Source: Olivibacter domesticus (GTDB lineage: Bacteria > Bacteroidota > Bacteroidia > Sphingobacteriales > Sphingobacteriaceae). Taken from it: a stretch of DNA of 64,000 nt. The notes under the pieces are model-generated. The model was given only the letters and a program-made list of their open reading frames with translations. It made no database searches and was not told where the DNA came from. Below are positions 6,934-16,974 of this stretch, in pieces (the first letter of the stretch is position 1; each line of letters begins with the position of its first letter). The stretch is from the NCBI RefSeq assembly GCF_900109575.1, contig NZ_FOAF01000005.1, forward strand, positions 1-64,000, in the 5' to 3' direction. A program made the translations under genes and the position numbers.

Positions 6934-9711
6934 CTATTCAAATAACCAATCAATATTTTTCTCTTCAGGAGGAACTCCAATACCCGCATCGTAATTTTTA
7001 AATGACTGTTTCCCGTCTATAAACCCAAGTAATAAACACTTTCCTTTGGGAATGGTTAATCGATGTTCCCCCTTTTCAAATGCATATGCGTGAATATGAA
7101 CATTCGGATGATTCTCTAATTGCAAGGCATTCGCAATAAAAACATCCGATTGACCAAAATCATTGGCGCTCGCATCATGCTCTAGATCTGGCTCTGGTGC
7201 GTAAAGTTTGTCTTTTTTCTCCGCACCAAAAGCAGCTTCTTTTTCTTTGAAAAACCCGACTAACAATCTTACAGGTCGATCTGTAGTAAAATGTAGGAGG
7301 CTTCCTTCCTTCAATTGTTTTTCTCCATTTACCTTTATTCCCTTTAAGCCTATTAAATCTCCAGCTAAACCATTAATTTTTTCATGTTGATTAATAAAGG
7401 GTTCAGCATCCATCGCTAAGCTATAATAACCATTAGAAGATTCAAGTTTCACGGTCGCTGCTTTCAATGGTATAATTGCTGTATTTGACTTGATCGGACT
7501 GTGTTGCAATGAATCTATTTTCTTTTTAAAATGATCTAGCTCTTGCTCATATAGCGGCAATAACTCATTCCATTTTTTATAGTTGCCATCTATTCCTCTT
7601 ATTGGGATTTTCCGCTGCTTTGTCTGCATGCTATTCGCATATAGATAGGTGCTTTCAGTTAGTTCCGTCAGTCTGCGAAAATGATTGACGCTACTTTCCA
7701 AATAAGGTAGAGCCTTTAACAAGTCGGCCATATCGTTTGAGTACTTATACTTTAGCACACAAACTGCTGCATGTGCCTTTTGCGCATAGAATTTCGCTAA
7801 TGCATCATAACAATAAACATCATTTTTTATCCGATTAAACTCATCTTCATCCTTTTTAACTTTTATTTCCTGAATAGCCTTAACCGCTTTCTCTCCATGT
7901 TCAACTACCTCTTTGGCAACCTGAATGGGGGTTTCGCCTATGTGTGCTTCATTTTCCCACTCCTTTTTGGCATATTCAATGATCATCTCTCCTTCGGGCG
8001 CTTCAGATTCGTAGAGCATAGTAAACAAACTATACCGATAAGGGTTGATAAGTTGTGTCATAAACATCCCTAAACTCAAGGTTTGCCGATTACCATCTGT
8101 AATGCCATAACGGCGTAAAAGTTTGGGTGCTATCTCCCCCATCTCTTCATAAGCGTTTAGCATCTTTTCCCCGCTCTCGGTACTTGTTCCAAACTTATCA
8201 GCGAGTAAGGCAGACCAATAATTTTCCTCATCGGTCTTCTTGCGATCAGCCTTCCAAGCATACCGAGCCCAGGCTTTGTACCACATCCAATCGCGGTCGA
8301 CTTGCAGCAAACGTTGACTCCCTCCTTTATCGAGTTGATCTGCTGTATAAGGCCAATCCCAGTAAGAGGCCTGCGGATATAAATGAAGACCGTTCGAATG
8401 ATAAACGTCATGCATAGCGCGTACGCTCTTTTGAATAAAGTCGGGTGAGCTGTATCGAAAGGGTTCTAGGTTGGCCAAAATATGCACATTTTGTATATGA
8501 ACAGGAGCTGCATCACTCAACGTACGATGGAGTGCTGCCCATTTCCCTCTCGGTGTATAGGTTGTTAAAGCCTCCCCATTGTATTTCGCCATGGTATATA
8601 AATTTTTATATAAAGGCAAGGCCGCTTTCATCACCGCCGGTGCATCGGTATCATGCGCTCTTAACACAATAGGAGGTTCGCTTGTCACACTGGTCTTTTT
8701 CAAACCCTCTTGCACCCCTGGAATAATGGTTTTTGTAAACCAATCAATATCATCTTGACCTACCCCCTCCATCGCCTCTCCAAGGGTTATAAGCAATCCT
8801 ACATTAGGATATTTCTCTACAAATGCCGCAATAGACTTACGGGTGTAATCTGCAATTATTGGTAATATAGGTCGATTACGATCTTGTGTTGCTAAGCCAT
8901 GTTTTTCAGCAAAAGGTTTAGATATAATGATATTATAAAACATCTGAATAATCCAGATACCGCGTTTATCTGCTTCTTCAGTAACAAATCGAAACATTTC
9001 CTCGTTCTTTTTAAATGTTTCCTCATCAACCTCTACCGCATATGGATAGTCTTTCAAACGTACCAGTGAAGCAAATGGGTGGCCATTCCACAAATAAAGC
9101 GAGTTGTAACGATTCTCAAGCAGCATATCTAAATAGGTTATCCACTGCTTCTTGTCATAAAGCCAAGGAAATTCTTCAGGTGTATAAGGGTACTCGTAAA
9201 CCGTCCTACCAGGCAAATAATGCGTTTTCTGGATTCCTATGGCTGTACCTCGCAATACCATTTCGGGATGATCACTGTATTGGAGTGTATTGGGAATTTC
9301 TTTTTCTTGTCGACACTTTTCCACTAAAGCCAGGCAACCATAAAGCAATCCGGTATCATCCGATGCTACCAAGAAATTCTTCGCCTGTGCACCCAGTTGA
9401 ATAATATAGCCTTCCTTTGGTATAATAGGGAGTCTACTTCTAGCCGAATTGAGTAGTGAATCCCCAATTTTCCCTATTACTAATTGATAAGAGGATGTAT
9501 CGATAAGTTTATTCGCCCTTCCAATTTTCACCTGATAACCGAGTGATCTAAATGTGTTTGCCAAGCTATCTACGCCGAACGCTACACGGGGCCGCACGTC
9601 GTTCGGTATAACGATATTTACTGTTTTTAAATTCGCATAAACAAAAGATGCTGGTCCGAAAACAAAGAACCAGCTACCAATTATTAAAAGTGTAATACGT
9701 TTACATCTCAT
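6934..9711 (-). CDS. Exported alpha-glucuronidase/GH67-GH20-like hydrolase, family uncertain
   Basis: A 925-residue secreted protein with signal peptide about 1-26 (ending VYA). Residues about 30-150 form an alpha/beta domain of the GH67N/GH20b type (VNIVIPND… to GCLALVEKC). A TIM-barrel-like region follows (about 155-520), with RGTAIGIQKTHYLPG, NSLYLWNGHPF, LLITLGEAMEG and YWDWPY as recognisable strand ends. A helical C-terminal part and a final beta-rich domain complete it. Acidic residues in LGEAMEG and RAHDTDAP are catalytic candidates. It resembles proteins annotated as alpha-glucuronidase-like, but I cannot place it in a characterised family. A role on uronic-acid side chains is inference. 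It follows SusD by 31 nt. Confidence 0.6.
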   Translation of the reverse strand: MRCKRITLLIIGSWFFVFGPASFVYANLKTVNIVIPNDVRPRVAFGVDSLANTFRSLGYQVKIGRANKLIDTSSYQLVIGKIGDSLLNSARSRLPIIPKEGYIIQLGAQAKNFLVASDDTGLLYGCLALVEKCRQEKEIPNTLQYSDHPEMVLRGTAIGIQKTHYLPGRTVYEYPYTPEEFPWLYDKKQWITYLDMLLENRYNSLYLWNGHPFASLVRLKDYPYAVEVDEETFKKNEEMFRFVTEEADKRGIWIIQMFYNIIISKPFAEKHGLATQDRNRPILPIIADYTRKSIAAFVEKYPNVGLLITLGEAMEGVGQDDIDWFTKTIIPGVQEGLKKTSVTSEPPIVLRAHDTDAPAVMKAALPLYKNLYTMAKYNGEALTTYTPRGKWAALHRTLSDAAPVHIQNVHILANLEPFRYSSPDFIQKSVRAMHDVYHSNGLHLYPQASYWDWPYTADQLDKGGSQRLLQVDRDWMWYKAWARYAWKADRKKTDEENYWSALLADKFGTSTESGEKMLNAYEEMGEIAPKLLRRYGITDGNRQTLSLGMFMTQLINPYRYSLFTMLYESEAPEGEMIIEYAKKEWENEAHIGETPIQVAKEVVEHGEKAVKAIQEIKVKKDEDEFNRIKNDVYCYDALAKFYAQKAHAAVCVLKYKYSNDMADLLKALPYLESSVNHFRRLTELTESTYLYANSMQTKQRKIPIRGIDGNYKKWNELLPLYEQELDHFKKKIDSLQHSPIKSNTAIIPLKAATVKLESSNGYYSLAMDAEPFINQHEKINGLAGDLIGLKGIKVNGEKQLKEGSLLHFTTDRPVRLLVGFFKEKEAAFGAEKKDKLYAPEPDLEHDASANDFGQSDVFIANALQLENHPNVHIHAYAFEKGEHRLTIPKGKCLLLGFIDGKQSFKNYDAGIGVPPEEKNIDWLFE

Positions 9712-9742
9712 CGAACAATTCTTTTATTAACATATTTTTAAT

Positions 9743-11173
9743 CTATAAGCCTTGATAAGCCGTATTTTGAGTGATCGCGGGATTTTGTTGAATGACGATC
9801 TGTGGAATAGGTAATACCGTCTGATTTTCATTCTTTATTGGCTTTGTTTTCCCTACTACTTCCATAGCCCTTTTCGTTCTTTTAAGATCAAAAAAGCGGT
9901 GAAACTCTAGTGCCAGCTCTACCCTTCTTTCGTGTTCAATCGCCAAAGCCAAAGTTCCATATTGGTTGCTCGGATATTCATTACTTCCATATAAGGGTAA
10001 ATTTACCCGTGTTCTTACTTCATTGAGATAACGTGGGTCGTCTGTTGCTTCCGCTAACATTAATAACACATCTGCATATCGCAATACCATAAAATTATTG
10101 TTACTTAATTCTTCTCCGCTAGGTGCTGGAGCTTCTTTATCCACCCATTTATTCTGAAATTTAATAGGGATGAATGTACCTTCTTTGTTCGTATAACCCA
10201 AAGAAACTGTCTGCTCTCTTCTCACATCTCCTACTTCGAACTCCTCATATAGATTATCGGTTACCTGGTTCATTCCACCCCCATAAAGAGTGAGTACAAA
10301 GTTTTCTGTTGGTGCATATTCGCGCCAATATTTACTGAAAGGTAATGTCGGACTACCTCCTTGGTACTGGATTTCAAATATGGATTCTGCTGTATTTTTC
10401 ACATTAGCACCCCACAGAGCGGTGTATGGTGCCACTAAATTATACTTTCCATAAACTTGAAGTAAGGCTTCCGCTGCTTCTGCTTTTTTATTAGTTGTCA
10501 AATAAACCTTACCTAAAAGGCTCAATGCAGCATATTTGGATGCTTTCCCTGGTACGGAGAGATCCGTTGGAAGAGGCAAATTGGTGGCGGCATATTGCAA
10601 ATCTTCTTCAATCAGTTGATATATTGCTGCTTCCGGAGAACGAAGCACGCTATAACTTTCTTCTGCGGTAAGCGGCTTGGTAACCAGCGGTAAGTCGCCC
10701 CACATCTGTACCATATTAAAATAATAGAGCGCCCTCAAAAAACGCATTTGCGCGATCACACTCGTTTTAAATTCTTCATTTAATTCCGCTCCTGTTATAC
10801 GATCGAGCACAATATTTACATTAAAAATAGCTTTATAACATTCCTGCCAAAAACGATAGACCTCTGTGTTGGAAGGTTTGAGATTGTAGTCTTTAAAGGC
10901 CCAGCGATCAGACTGGATACCGGCCACATTGTAAAGCGTTGCGTTATCCGACATCTGTTCTGAAAAATAGGAAACACCACTAGCAGGACCATAAAAGATA
11001 TAGAGCGAGGCGTAGGCAGCGTTTACTGCTAAATCAAAATCTTCAACCGTTTTATAAAAGTTAGATTCGTTGGAATTTGATATGGGCGCCAAATCCAAAA
11101 AAGATTTACCACAACCGTTAACAAGCACTAATAGTGGTAATAAGATTATGTATTGAAAGCTGATTCTTTTCAT
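9743..11173 (-). CDS. susD: SusD/RagB-family glycan-binding lipoprotein
   Basis: This is the outer-membrane, surface-exposed partner of the SusC protein encoded 11 nt upstream, and captures oligosaccharides for import. A lipoprotein signal peptide ends at LVNGCGKSF (acylated Cys). The N-terminal FLDLAPISNSNESNFYKT segment is typical of SusD-like proteins, followed by TPR-like helices (ALYYFNMVQMWGDLPLV) and the C-terminal region with VELALEFHRFFDLKR. The length of 476 residues is normal. The pair defines the import system of the left-hand operon. The ligand is unknown but presumably a pectic oligosaccharide. Confidence 0.93.
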   Translation of the reverse strand: MKRISFQYIILLPLLVLVNGCGKSFLDLAPISNSNESNFYKTVEDFDLAVNAAYASLYIFYGPASGVSYFSEQMSDNATLYNVAGIQSDRWAFKDYNLKPSNTEVYRFWQECYKAIFNVNIVLDRITGAELNEEFKTSVIAQMRFLRALYYFNMVQMWGDLPLVTKPLTAEESYSVLRSPEAAIYQLIEEDLQYAATNLPLPTDLSVPGKASKYAALSLLGKVYLTTNKKAEAAEALLQVYGKYNLVAPYTALWGANVKNTAESIFEIQYQGGSPTLPFSKYWREYAPTENFVLTLYGGGMNQVTDNLYEEFEVGDVRREQTVSLGYTNKEGTFIPIKFQNKWVDKEAPAPSGEELSNNNFMVLRYADVLLMLAEATDDPRYLNEVRTRVNLPLYGSNEYPSNQYGTLALAIEHERRVELALEFHRFFDLKRTKRAMEVVGKTKPIKNENQTVLPIPQIVIQQNPAITQNTAYQGL

Positions 11174-11184
11174 TTCTCAAGTTT

Positions 11185-14100
11185 TTAAAAATCGATTTTT
11201 GCTCCAAAAGTGATGACTCTAGGTAAGGGGTATGAACCGTAGTCTACCCCAATAAAGGCGCCCGTTGGCACGCTAACAGAAGCAGTTGCGGTAGGCGTAG
11301 CATTGGAAAATATATTGCTGTAAGAGGTCGACTGATAAGTAGTATTTTCTGGATCGTAATTTTTATATTTACTCCATAGGTAAACATTTTCTGCATTGGC
11401 AAATATTCGAATACCTTTAGCCGGTGTGCGCTTCACCCATTTTTGCGGTAAACTATAAGAAACGCGTATATTCTTTAACCGCACGAATGTAGCATCCTCT
11501 ACCCAATAGCTGGAGAATCGCTCCTGATAGCCCTTAGGATCTACCGTGGGTTTGAAGTGCCAGCCATCGCCAGGGTCATTTTCTGACTTCCAATAGTTGG
11601 CAACATCCGCATAAGCATTGCGCCCGGCATTCCATATACCGTTAAAACGAGTCAGTTGATTCGTTATCTCTCCGCCGAACGATCCTTGAAACAAAAAGGA
11701 CAGTTCTACCCCCTTAAATTGAAAAGTGTTATTTAACCCGATAATGAAATTGGGTTGATTATTTCCGATAATAGTGCGGTCCGCTTCGGTTATTTTGCCG
11801 TCGCCATCTACATCTTTAATTTTAGGATCTCCAGGCTTAGTAAAGCCGTCGCCGTTTGCAGGACTTGCATCGATTTCAGCTTGATTTCTGTATGCACCCT
11901 CATAAACATACCCGAAAAAGTTAGAGATCGGCTGTCCTACTTCTGTCTTTACCTGCACGACATAATCGGTATAAACTAACGGCGCATTGCCTGGCCCTAA
12001 CTGTAGTACCTTATTACGGTTGAGTGAAAAATTAAAATCTGTTGACCATTTCAGTGATCCATTGGTATTCCGACTGTTTAAGTTAAACTCAAAACCTTGG
12101 TTTCTCAATTTTCCAACATTGCTGAGCTGCGTAGCAAAACCGGTTATATCCGGCACAGGAACATTCAATAAAAGATCATTGGTAACGGAGTGATAATATT
12201 CAGCACTCATCCGAATACGATCACTGAACAAGCCCATATCAATTCCTACATTGAGCATATTGGTACGTTCCCATCTCAGATCAGCATTGGCAATATTGGT
12301 GATAATTAAACCGGTAGCTAAATCACTACCGTAAACATAATTGGAAGCACCTAGCAGCCCAATCGGCCCGTAATTCGGTATTTGATTGTTACCAGTTGCA
12401 CCGTAACTCACACGTAATTTCAAATTATTAATTGCTTTAGGATGAAAGAAGTCTTCATCAGAAATCACCCAACCACCTGAAACAGACGGGAAATAACCAT
12501 ATCGATTATTGGCACCAAACCGAGAGCTTCCATCCCTGCGCAATACAGCCGACAAAAAGTATTTGTTTTTATAATTATAGTTAACGCGACCAAGGTAAGA
12601 AATCATCGCCCATTCATAGGCTAACGAAGTACCTCCATTCACTGTTCCGGCATTTAAGGTTGGAACTAAATTATTTGGAAAATTACCAGCAGAAAGTGCC
12701 TGATATTCATCTCTTTGCTTTTGCACCGTGTACCCGAGCAAAGCATCTAGGTTATGGTCTCCAAATTGCCGGGAGAAATTCAGGGTGTTCTCGGACAACC
12801 AATTTAACATAAACCTAGAATTAGCATTACCCTGTGCCGGTAATGCAGAAGAGTATCCATATTTCTGGTCTTTATTCCAGAACATCTCAAAACGTGTGTT
12901 AAGAAGATTTGCGTTAATACTCGTCTTAAACTTCAACCCCTCTAAGAATTCATATTCAGCGAAAGCCGTACCTAAGGTGTTGAAAGATTTATTCTGTTTA
13001 TGCAATTCCCTCGTCAGCGAATAAGGATGCCACAGTTGTAAATCAGAATACCGTGCAAAACGATACCATTCTGAATTGGGGTCTTTGAATCCTAAGTTGC
13101 CATTTTCATTGTAAATAGGAAAAATAGGTGCACTCTGTAAACCCAAACTGATGACGTCACTTTTACCTTCCGTTCCTTCTGTACGGTCGTACACCCCCGT
13201 AACACCTAAATTAAGTCCTACTGCAAATTTTTCAGAGACTTGCTGTCTAATATTAGATCGTAAGGTAAGCCGCTTAAGATAATTTTGATCGAGTACTGCT
13301 TCCTGATCCAGGTAGTTACCCGAAAATAGAAATTGGGTCTTTTCTGTTCCACCAGATACCGACAGCTGCGCATTATGTGAAGGGGCTGTTCTAAACATCA
13401 CCTCTTGCCAATCTGTACCATTTCCTAAGGCAGCACGTCTAGCGGGATCGGTAAAATCTTCTGGAATTCGGAAAGGGCCCGTCCGAACACTATTTGGATC
13501 GCTCGCGCTGCGGCCTTCTCCAGAGTTTATCCAACCATTATTATGTGCATCTACATAATACTGTATATATTGCTGCGCATCCATTAATTCAATCGGGCGG
13601 GTTACTTTTTGTATCCCATACTCATAATTGAATCCCACATTTGTCGCCCCGGGTTTTCCTAATTTAGTGGTAACCAATACAACCCCATTTGCCCCACGTG
13701 AGCCATAAATAGCGGCAGAAGAGGCATCTTTAAGCACTTCAACCGATTCAATATCCTGTGGGTTGATGTTATTGAGGTTAAAATTTTCAATGGGCATACC
13801 ATCTACTACATACAGGGGGTTCGTACCCGCTGTAATCGAACTGGTACCCCTTATTCTAACATTAGGTGATTGGCCTGGCGCCCCTTGCGACTGCGTTATG
13901 TTAACGCCGGCAAGCTGGCCAGCTAGTGATTGCGCTACATTGCTAAAGGAGCGATCTTGAAATTTTTCATGGTTGATGGAGGCTACTGCGCCTGTAATGG
14001 CTCGTTTACTTTGTGTACCGTAACCTACTACCACCACTTCATCCAGATGTTGTTCACTTGCAACAAGGGCAATATTAATAGAAGAGGTAGTTTGACTTAA

Positions 14101-14349
14101 CGGTAACTCCCGACTTTCGTAGCCGATGGACGAAAAAGTAAGAGCGTTGGTGTTTACAGGTATCTCTATAAGAAAATGGCCCTCACCATCTGTCACTGTA
14201 CTCTTGGTTCCATCTTTTGTTTTGATTCCTACGCCAGGAAGGGGTACCTTACTTTGGGAGTCAACAACGATTCCTTTTATGGAACGACTTTGACAATAAG
14301 CAATTTCAACGCAAAGCCAAAGGCTCAGAAATAATACAGTTAACTTCAT
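11185..14349 (-). CDS. susC: SusC/RagA-family TonB-dependent transporter
   Basis: This is an outer-membrane barrel that imports oligosaccharides with its SusD partner. I prefer the ATG at 14349, giving signal peptide MKLTVLFLSLWLCVEIAYC, over the in-frame ATG at 14391. Next come a carboxypeptidase-regulatory-like domain (IKGIVVDSQSKVPLPGV…), the TonB box region DEVVVVGYGTQ, a plug domain (VESVEVLKDASSAAIYGSRG) and a C-terminal beta-barrel of about 800 residues. There is no N-terminal STN extension, so control by an ECF sigma/anti-sigma pair through this protein is unlikely. It is the first gene after promoter P2. Confidence 0.95.
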   Translation of the reverse strand: MKLTVLFLSLWLCVEIAYCQSRSIKGIVVDSQSKVPLPGVGIKTKDGTKSTVTDGEGHFLIEIPVNTNALTFSSIGYESRELPLSQTTSSINIALVASEQHLDEVVVVGYGTQSKRAITGAVASINHEKFQDRSFSNVAQSLAGQLAGVNITQSQGAPGQSPNVRIRGTSSITAGTNPLYVVDGMPIENFNLNNINPQDIESVEVLKDASSAAIYGSRGANGVVLVTTKLGKPGATNVGFNYEYGIQKVTRPIELMDAQQYIQYYVDAHNNGWINSGEGRSASDPNSVRTGPFRIPEDFTDPARRAALGNGTDWQEVMFRTAPSHNAQLSVSGGTEKTQFLFSGNYLDQEAVLDQNYLKRLTLRSNIRQQVSEKFAVGLNLGVTGVYDRTEGTEGKSDVISLGLQSAPIFPIYNENGNLGFKDPNSEWYRFARYSDLQLWHPYSLTRELHKQNKSFNTLGTAFAEYEFLEGLKFKTSINANLLNTRFEMFWNKDQKYGYSSALPAQGNANSRFMLNWLSENTLNFSRQFGDHNLDALLGYTVQKQRDEYQALSAGNFPNNLVPTLNAGTVNGGTSLAYEWAMISYLGRVNYNYKNKYFLSAVLRRDGSSRFGANNRYGYFPSVSGGWVISDEDFFHPKAINNLKLRVSYGATGNNQIPNYGPIGLLGASNYVYGSDLATGLIITNIANADLRWERTNMLNVGIDMGLFSDRIRMSAEYYHSVTNDLLLNVPVPDITGFATQLSNVGKLRNQGFEFNLNSRNTNGSLKWSTDFNFSLNRNKVLQLGPGNAPLVYTDYVVQVKTEVGQPISNFFGYVYEGAYRNQAEIDASPANGDGFTKPGDPKIKDVDGDGKITEADRTIIGNNQPNFIIGLNNTFQFKGVELSFLFQGSFGGEITNQLTRFNGIWNAGRNAYADVANYWKSENDPGDGWHFKPTVDPKGYQERFSSYWVEDATFVRLKNIRVSYSLPQKWVKRTPAKGIRIFANAENVYLWSKYKNYDPENTTYQSTSYSNIFSNATPTATASVSVPTGAFIGVDYGSYPLPRVITFGAKIDF

Positions 14350-14407
14350 TGAATCAGGTTTATAAATTAATAAAGGGAATTCAAAGCCCAAATATTGGTT
14401 TAATTGT

Positions 14408-14472
14408 CAAATCTACATTTTAGATACAATGAAGTTTTATAGCATATTTCCCTGCTTTTGTAGGATTTTATC
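14408..14472 (-). promoter_or_regulatory. PUL promoter P2: direct repeat plus -7 box, for the SusC-led operon
   Basis: On the minus strand the -7 box TAGATTTG (plus 14408-14415) is 24 nt from the proximal repeat (plus TAGCATATTTCC, 14440-14451). The distal repeat (plus TAGGATTTTATC, 14461-14472) starts 21 nt further. The 17-mer TTTTGTAGGATTTTATC and the whole stretch to -7 closely match promoter P3, including a shared TTATAGCA and TTTCCCT. The likely transcription start is about 50 nt upstream of the susC start. Confidence 0.75.
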
Positions 14473-14573
14473 CTTAATTAATGTTCGATACTTTACCGTA
14501 CCCGCGTTTGGCATGCGATAAGTTGGTTCTATTAAAAGAAAGTTTTATTTATACGCTGATCGCGCATATTCTT

Positions 14574-14993
14574 CTACTTTGTCCGCAACAAAGTAGAGCA
14601 AAGTGCCTGGCTGTCTTGCTCCGTTGCAATCCGTGGCTGTCATGCCGGACGCAAAAGAAGCACTCTCCCCGCATGGCCAAGCTTCGTTCGTCTTTTACTC
14701 TTATTTCGTAAGCTTCGCTCAAAAAAATGTAGGTAGGCATATCAGCTGCCGATTGCTGCCTATACAAGCCCATGCCATTTTCGTTCTTCGGGACGTCTGT
14801 GTTTACTTGCAACAGCTCTCCGTTTCGCTTAAAAACCGCCTTGGCTGATTGCGGTTTGCAGGTGGAGGCACTACCCATTGTAGCAAACAGGCACAGCGGG
14901 AGCTTTATTCACCAGTGTCTATTTTTTTCAATGGCGTTCATGAGAACGCTTCGCTTAGTTTTTTGTTACTTTTTTTCGCGGTAAAAAAAGTAA
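14574..14993. repeat. Dispersed intergenic repeat, family 1, copy B
   Basis: This non-coding block lies between promoter P2 and the GH141-like gene. It is bounded by two perfect hairpins: CTACTTTGT-CCGCA-ACAAAGTAG (14574-14596) and TTACTTTTTTT-CGCGGT-AAAAAAAGTAA (14966-14993). The inner part 14803-14905 resembles copy A (3143-3240). A 109-codon frame on the minus strand crosses it but looks spurious. The remainder up to 15069 shows nothing further. Confidence 0.65.
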
Positions 14994-15069
14994 AGCCATG
15001 TCGCGGCAGGCGACGGAAGGCCATTGTGCCTTAGGCGGCAAAAAATCCATCCAATAGCCCCTTTATCTT

Positions 15070-16953
15070 TTACAACATCTCTAAGAGATGGATATACTTT
15101 TCTTCCAACCCTGCTTTTTCTTTAATCTCTTCAGACACCATTGGTCCATTATTCTCCCATAAGTTATTAGGCCCATTGGCGTTCTGCAAAAATTTCTCTT
15201 TCGGACACCAATTATTTTTAACAGTAAAATAAGCAGAGCCTTCATCCGTATAGAGGTAGAACCAGTGTTCGGGCAGATGTGCATAGGGTGCAGTGTAAAT
15301 ACTGTCTATATAATTCCCCTCTATTAAAGAACCTGGTTGTGCCGACAAGGTATAAACCCCAGCTACATCATTCATATGTTTAGCGTAATGATGAATTTTG
15401 TTAGCTATCACCTTATTGTTCGCCATTACATTTACAGTAGGTGTCCAGCCCCAACCCAAGCTAATACCAGTATAAGAAATTTCACTTATTTCATTATTTC
15501 TGATAGTCGTATTAGCTACGTACCCAACCCCAATCCCCACGCAACCCCAATCGTCATTCGTAACATTGTTAATTAGATTATTTTCAATAATATTATCTGT
15601 CGCTAAGTCACGCTTATCACTAAGATGATACGGTAAATGCGTTTCGAATGGTTCGTCAGAAAAGACACCCAACAGCACACCAGATCCACCTATATCCTTA
15701 AATAAATTCCCCTTTATCTCATTATATTGAACCCCTCGGTGATAATCTAGGCCTGTAGAAGCCAAATGTTCAAAGCGGCAATTCTGGAATGAGGTATATT
15801 GCGCATAAGAAACGGTAATCGCGGCCGGAGGTCTCCCAATCCAGGCCTGATTTTCTAATCCTTTTTTGTCGGCTGTACCCGGAACTTTTAATTTATAAGC
15901 ATCCAGCAAATACATACCTGCTTGCAAAGCTATATGCCCCTTTTTACTCGGACGAAGCCAAGTACTATGGCTCCATGATATCCCTTTAATATGCACGTGC
16001 TGCACAGGACGATCAATCGTTCCTTCTATACGAAGTAATGTTTCTAGTTGGGGTATCACCACAGACACTTTATTCAGGTCTTCTCCAGCCTTCGGCCAGT
16101 AATAAATTTTTCTTTGTAGCTTGTCTAAATACCATTCACCGGGTTCATCTAAAAATTGAAGTGCGTTGGTGAGGTAAAATGCTGAATTACCTGTTTCCTT
16201 TGACTGCCACGGAGCGGGCCAGGGATGTTCCGATTGTAGCTTACTCTCCGGTTGCAAAAAAGAAAGTTGTACACTATCGCCTGCCACCTCCGCATTCTTT
16301 ACTCTTAGTGTTGCAACAGCCCACCATTGATGAATATAAAACTCCATACCAGGTCGCCATTTAAATTGTTTCATTTTGGGCTTGGGAATCCAGCACGTTT
16401 GCTTTTGATGATTCCAAGATAAAATACGCTCCATCATGCTACCTGTTGTACTTTTAGCGCGGACGGCTTTTTTGTCATTCACCCACAGTTGCCTAAAATC
16501 CAAAACCTCATCACCAATAAGTGGGGCATCAATCATCCAAACCTTTCCCTTAGCAGCAGCCGACAAATCGGCCGTTTGAGCATCTGCTTTCTGCCAATTA
16601 TTTTTAAGTTGTATTCCTCCACTTACCACTGGGTTTGCTTTTGGTGCTGCGCTAATGATGGTGGGGCTTTCAGGGGTACCCGAATCTTCCGGTCGGATAA
16701 ACACAGGTTGTTCCAACAAATAGGTACCATCCTCCACCAATATTTTAATTCCGTCGCTTATATCTTTTTCTTTTAATCTTCTTAATTCTCTTGCTTTTCT
16801 AATGGCACCTTCCAATGTCGCAAAAGGAGCCTCTTTAGTTCCCTTATTTGCATCATTTCCATGGGGAGAAACCCATAGCTCAATTGCTTTTACGGTAGAG
16901 GTAAGACTTATTATAAATAAAAGAGCTAGCATAAATTGCTTACATATCTTCAT
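15070..16953 (-). CDS. Exported right-handed beta-helix protein, GH141-like (possible alpha-L-fucosidase)
   Basis: A 627-residue secreted protein with signal peptide about 1-23 (ending VKA). It opens with ELWVSPHGNDANKGTKEAPF, the usual start of GH141-type parallel beta-helix proteins, and contains RQLWVNDKKAVRAKS. Helix rungs with Asn/Asp-rich repeats run from about 310 to 560 (NIIENNLINNVTNDDWG, TTIRNNEISEISYTGISLGW, NKVIANKIHH). The known RG-II member of GH141 is an alpha-L-fucosidase; another member acts on xylan. The RG-II-like context favours fucosidase, but this is inference. It lies 21 nt downstream of the regulator gene and is the last gene of its unit. Confidence 0.68.
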   Translation of the reverse strand: MKICKQFMLALLFIISLTSTVKAIELWVSPHGNDANKGTKEAPFATLEGAIRKARELRRLKEKDISDGIKILVEDGTYLLEQPVFIRPEDSGTPESPTIISAAPKANPVVSGGIQLKNNWQKADAQTADLSAAAKGKVWMIDAPLIGDEVLDFRQLWVNDKKAVRAKSTTGSMMERILSWNHQKQTCWIPKPKMKQFKWRPGMEFYIHQWWAVATLRVKNAEVAGDSVQLSFLQPESKLQSEHPWPAPWQSKETGNSAFYLTNALQFLDEPGEWYLDKLQRKIYYWPKAGEDLNKVSVVIPQLETLLRIEGTIDRPVQHVHIKGISWSHSTWLRPSKKGHIALQAGMYLLDAYKLKVPGTADKKGLENQAWIGRPPAAITVSYAQYTSFQNCRFEHLASTGLDYHRGVQYNEIKGNLFKDIGGSGVLLGVFSDEPFETHLPYHLSDKRDLATDNIIENNLINNVTNDDWGCVGIGVGYVANTTIRNNEISEISYTGISLGWGWTPTVNVMANNKVIANKIHHYAKHMNDVAGVYTLSAQPGSLIEGNYIDSIYTAPYAHLPEHWFYLYTDEGSAYFTVKNNWCPKEKFLQNANGPNNLWENNGPMVSEEIKEKAGLEEKYIHLLEML

Positions 16954-16974
16954 ACATACAAGTATTTAAATTAT

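Noticed and set aside
14549-14878. 109-codon minus-strand frame between susC and the GH141-like gene
   Set aside because: It falls inside a dispersed repeat; the other copies of the family do not preserve this frame.
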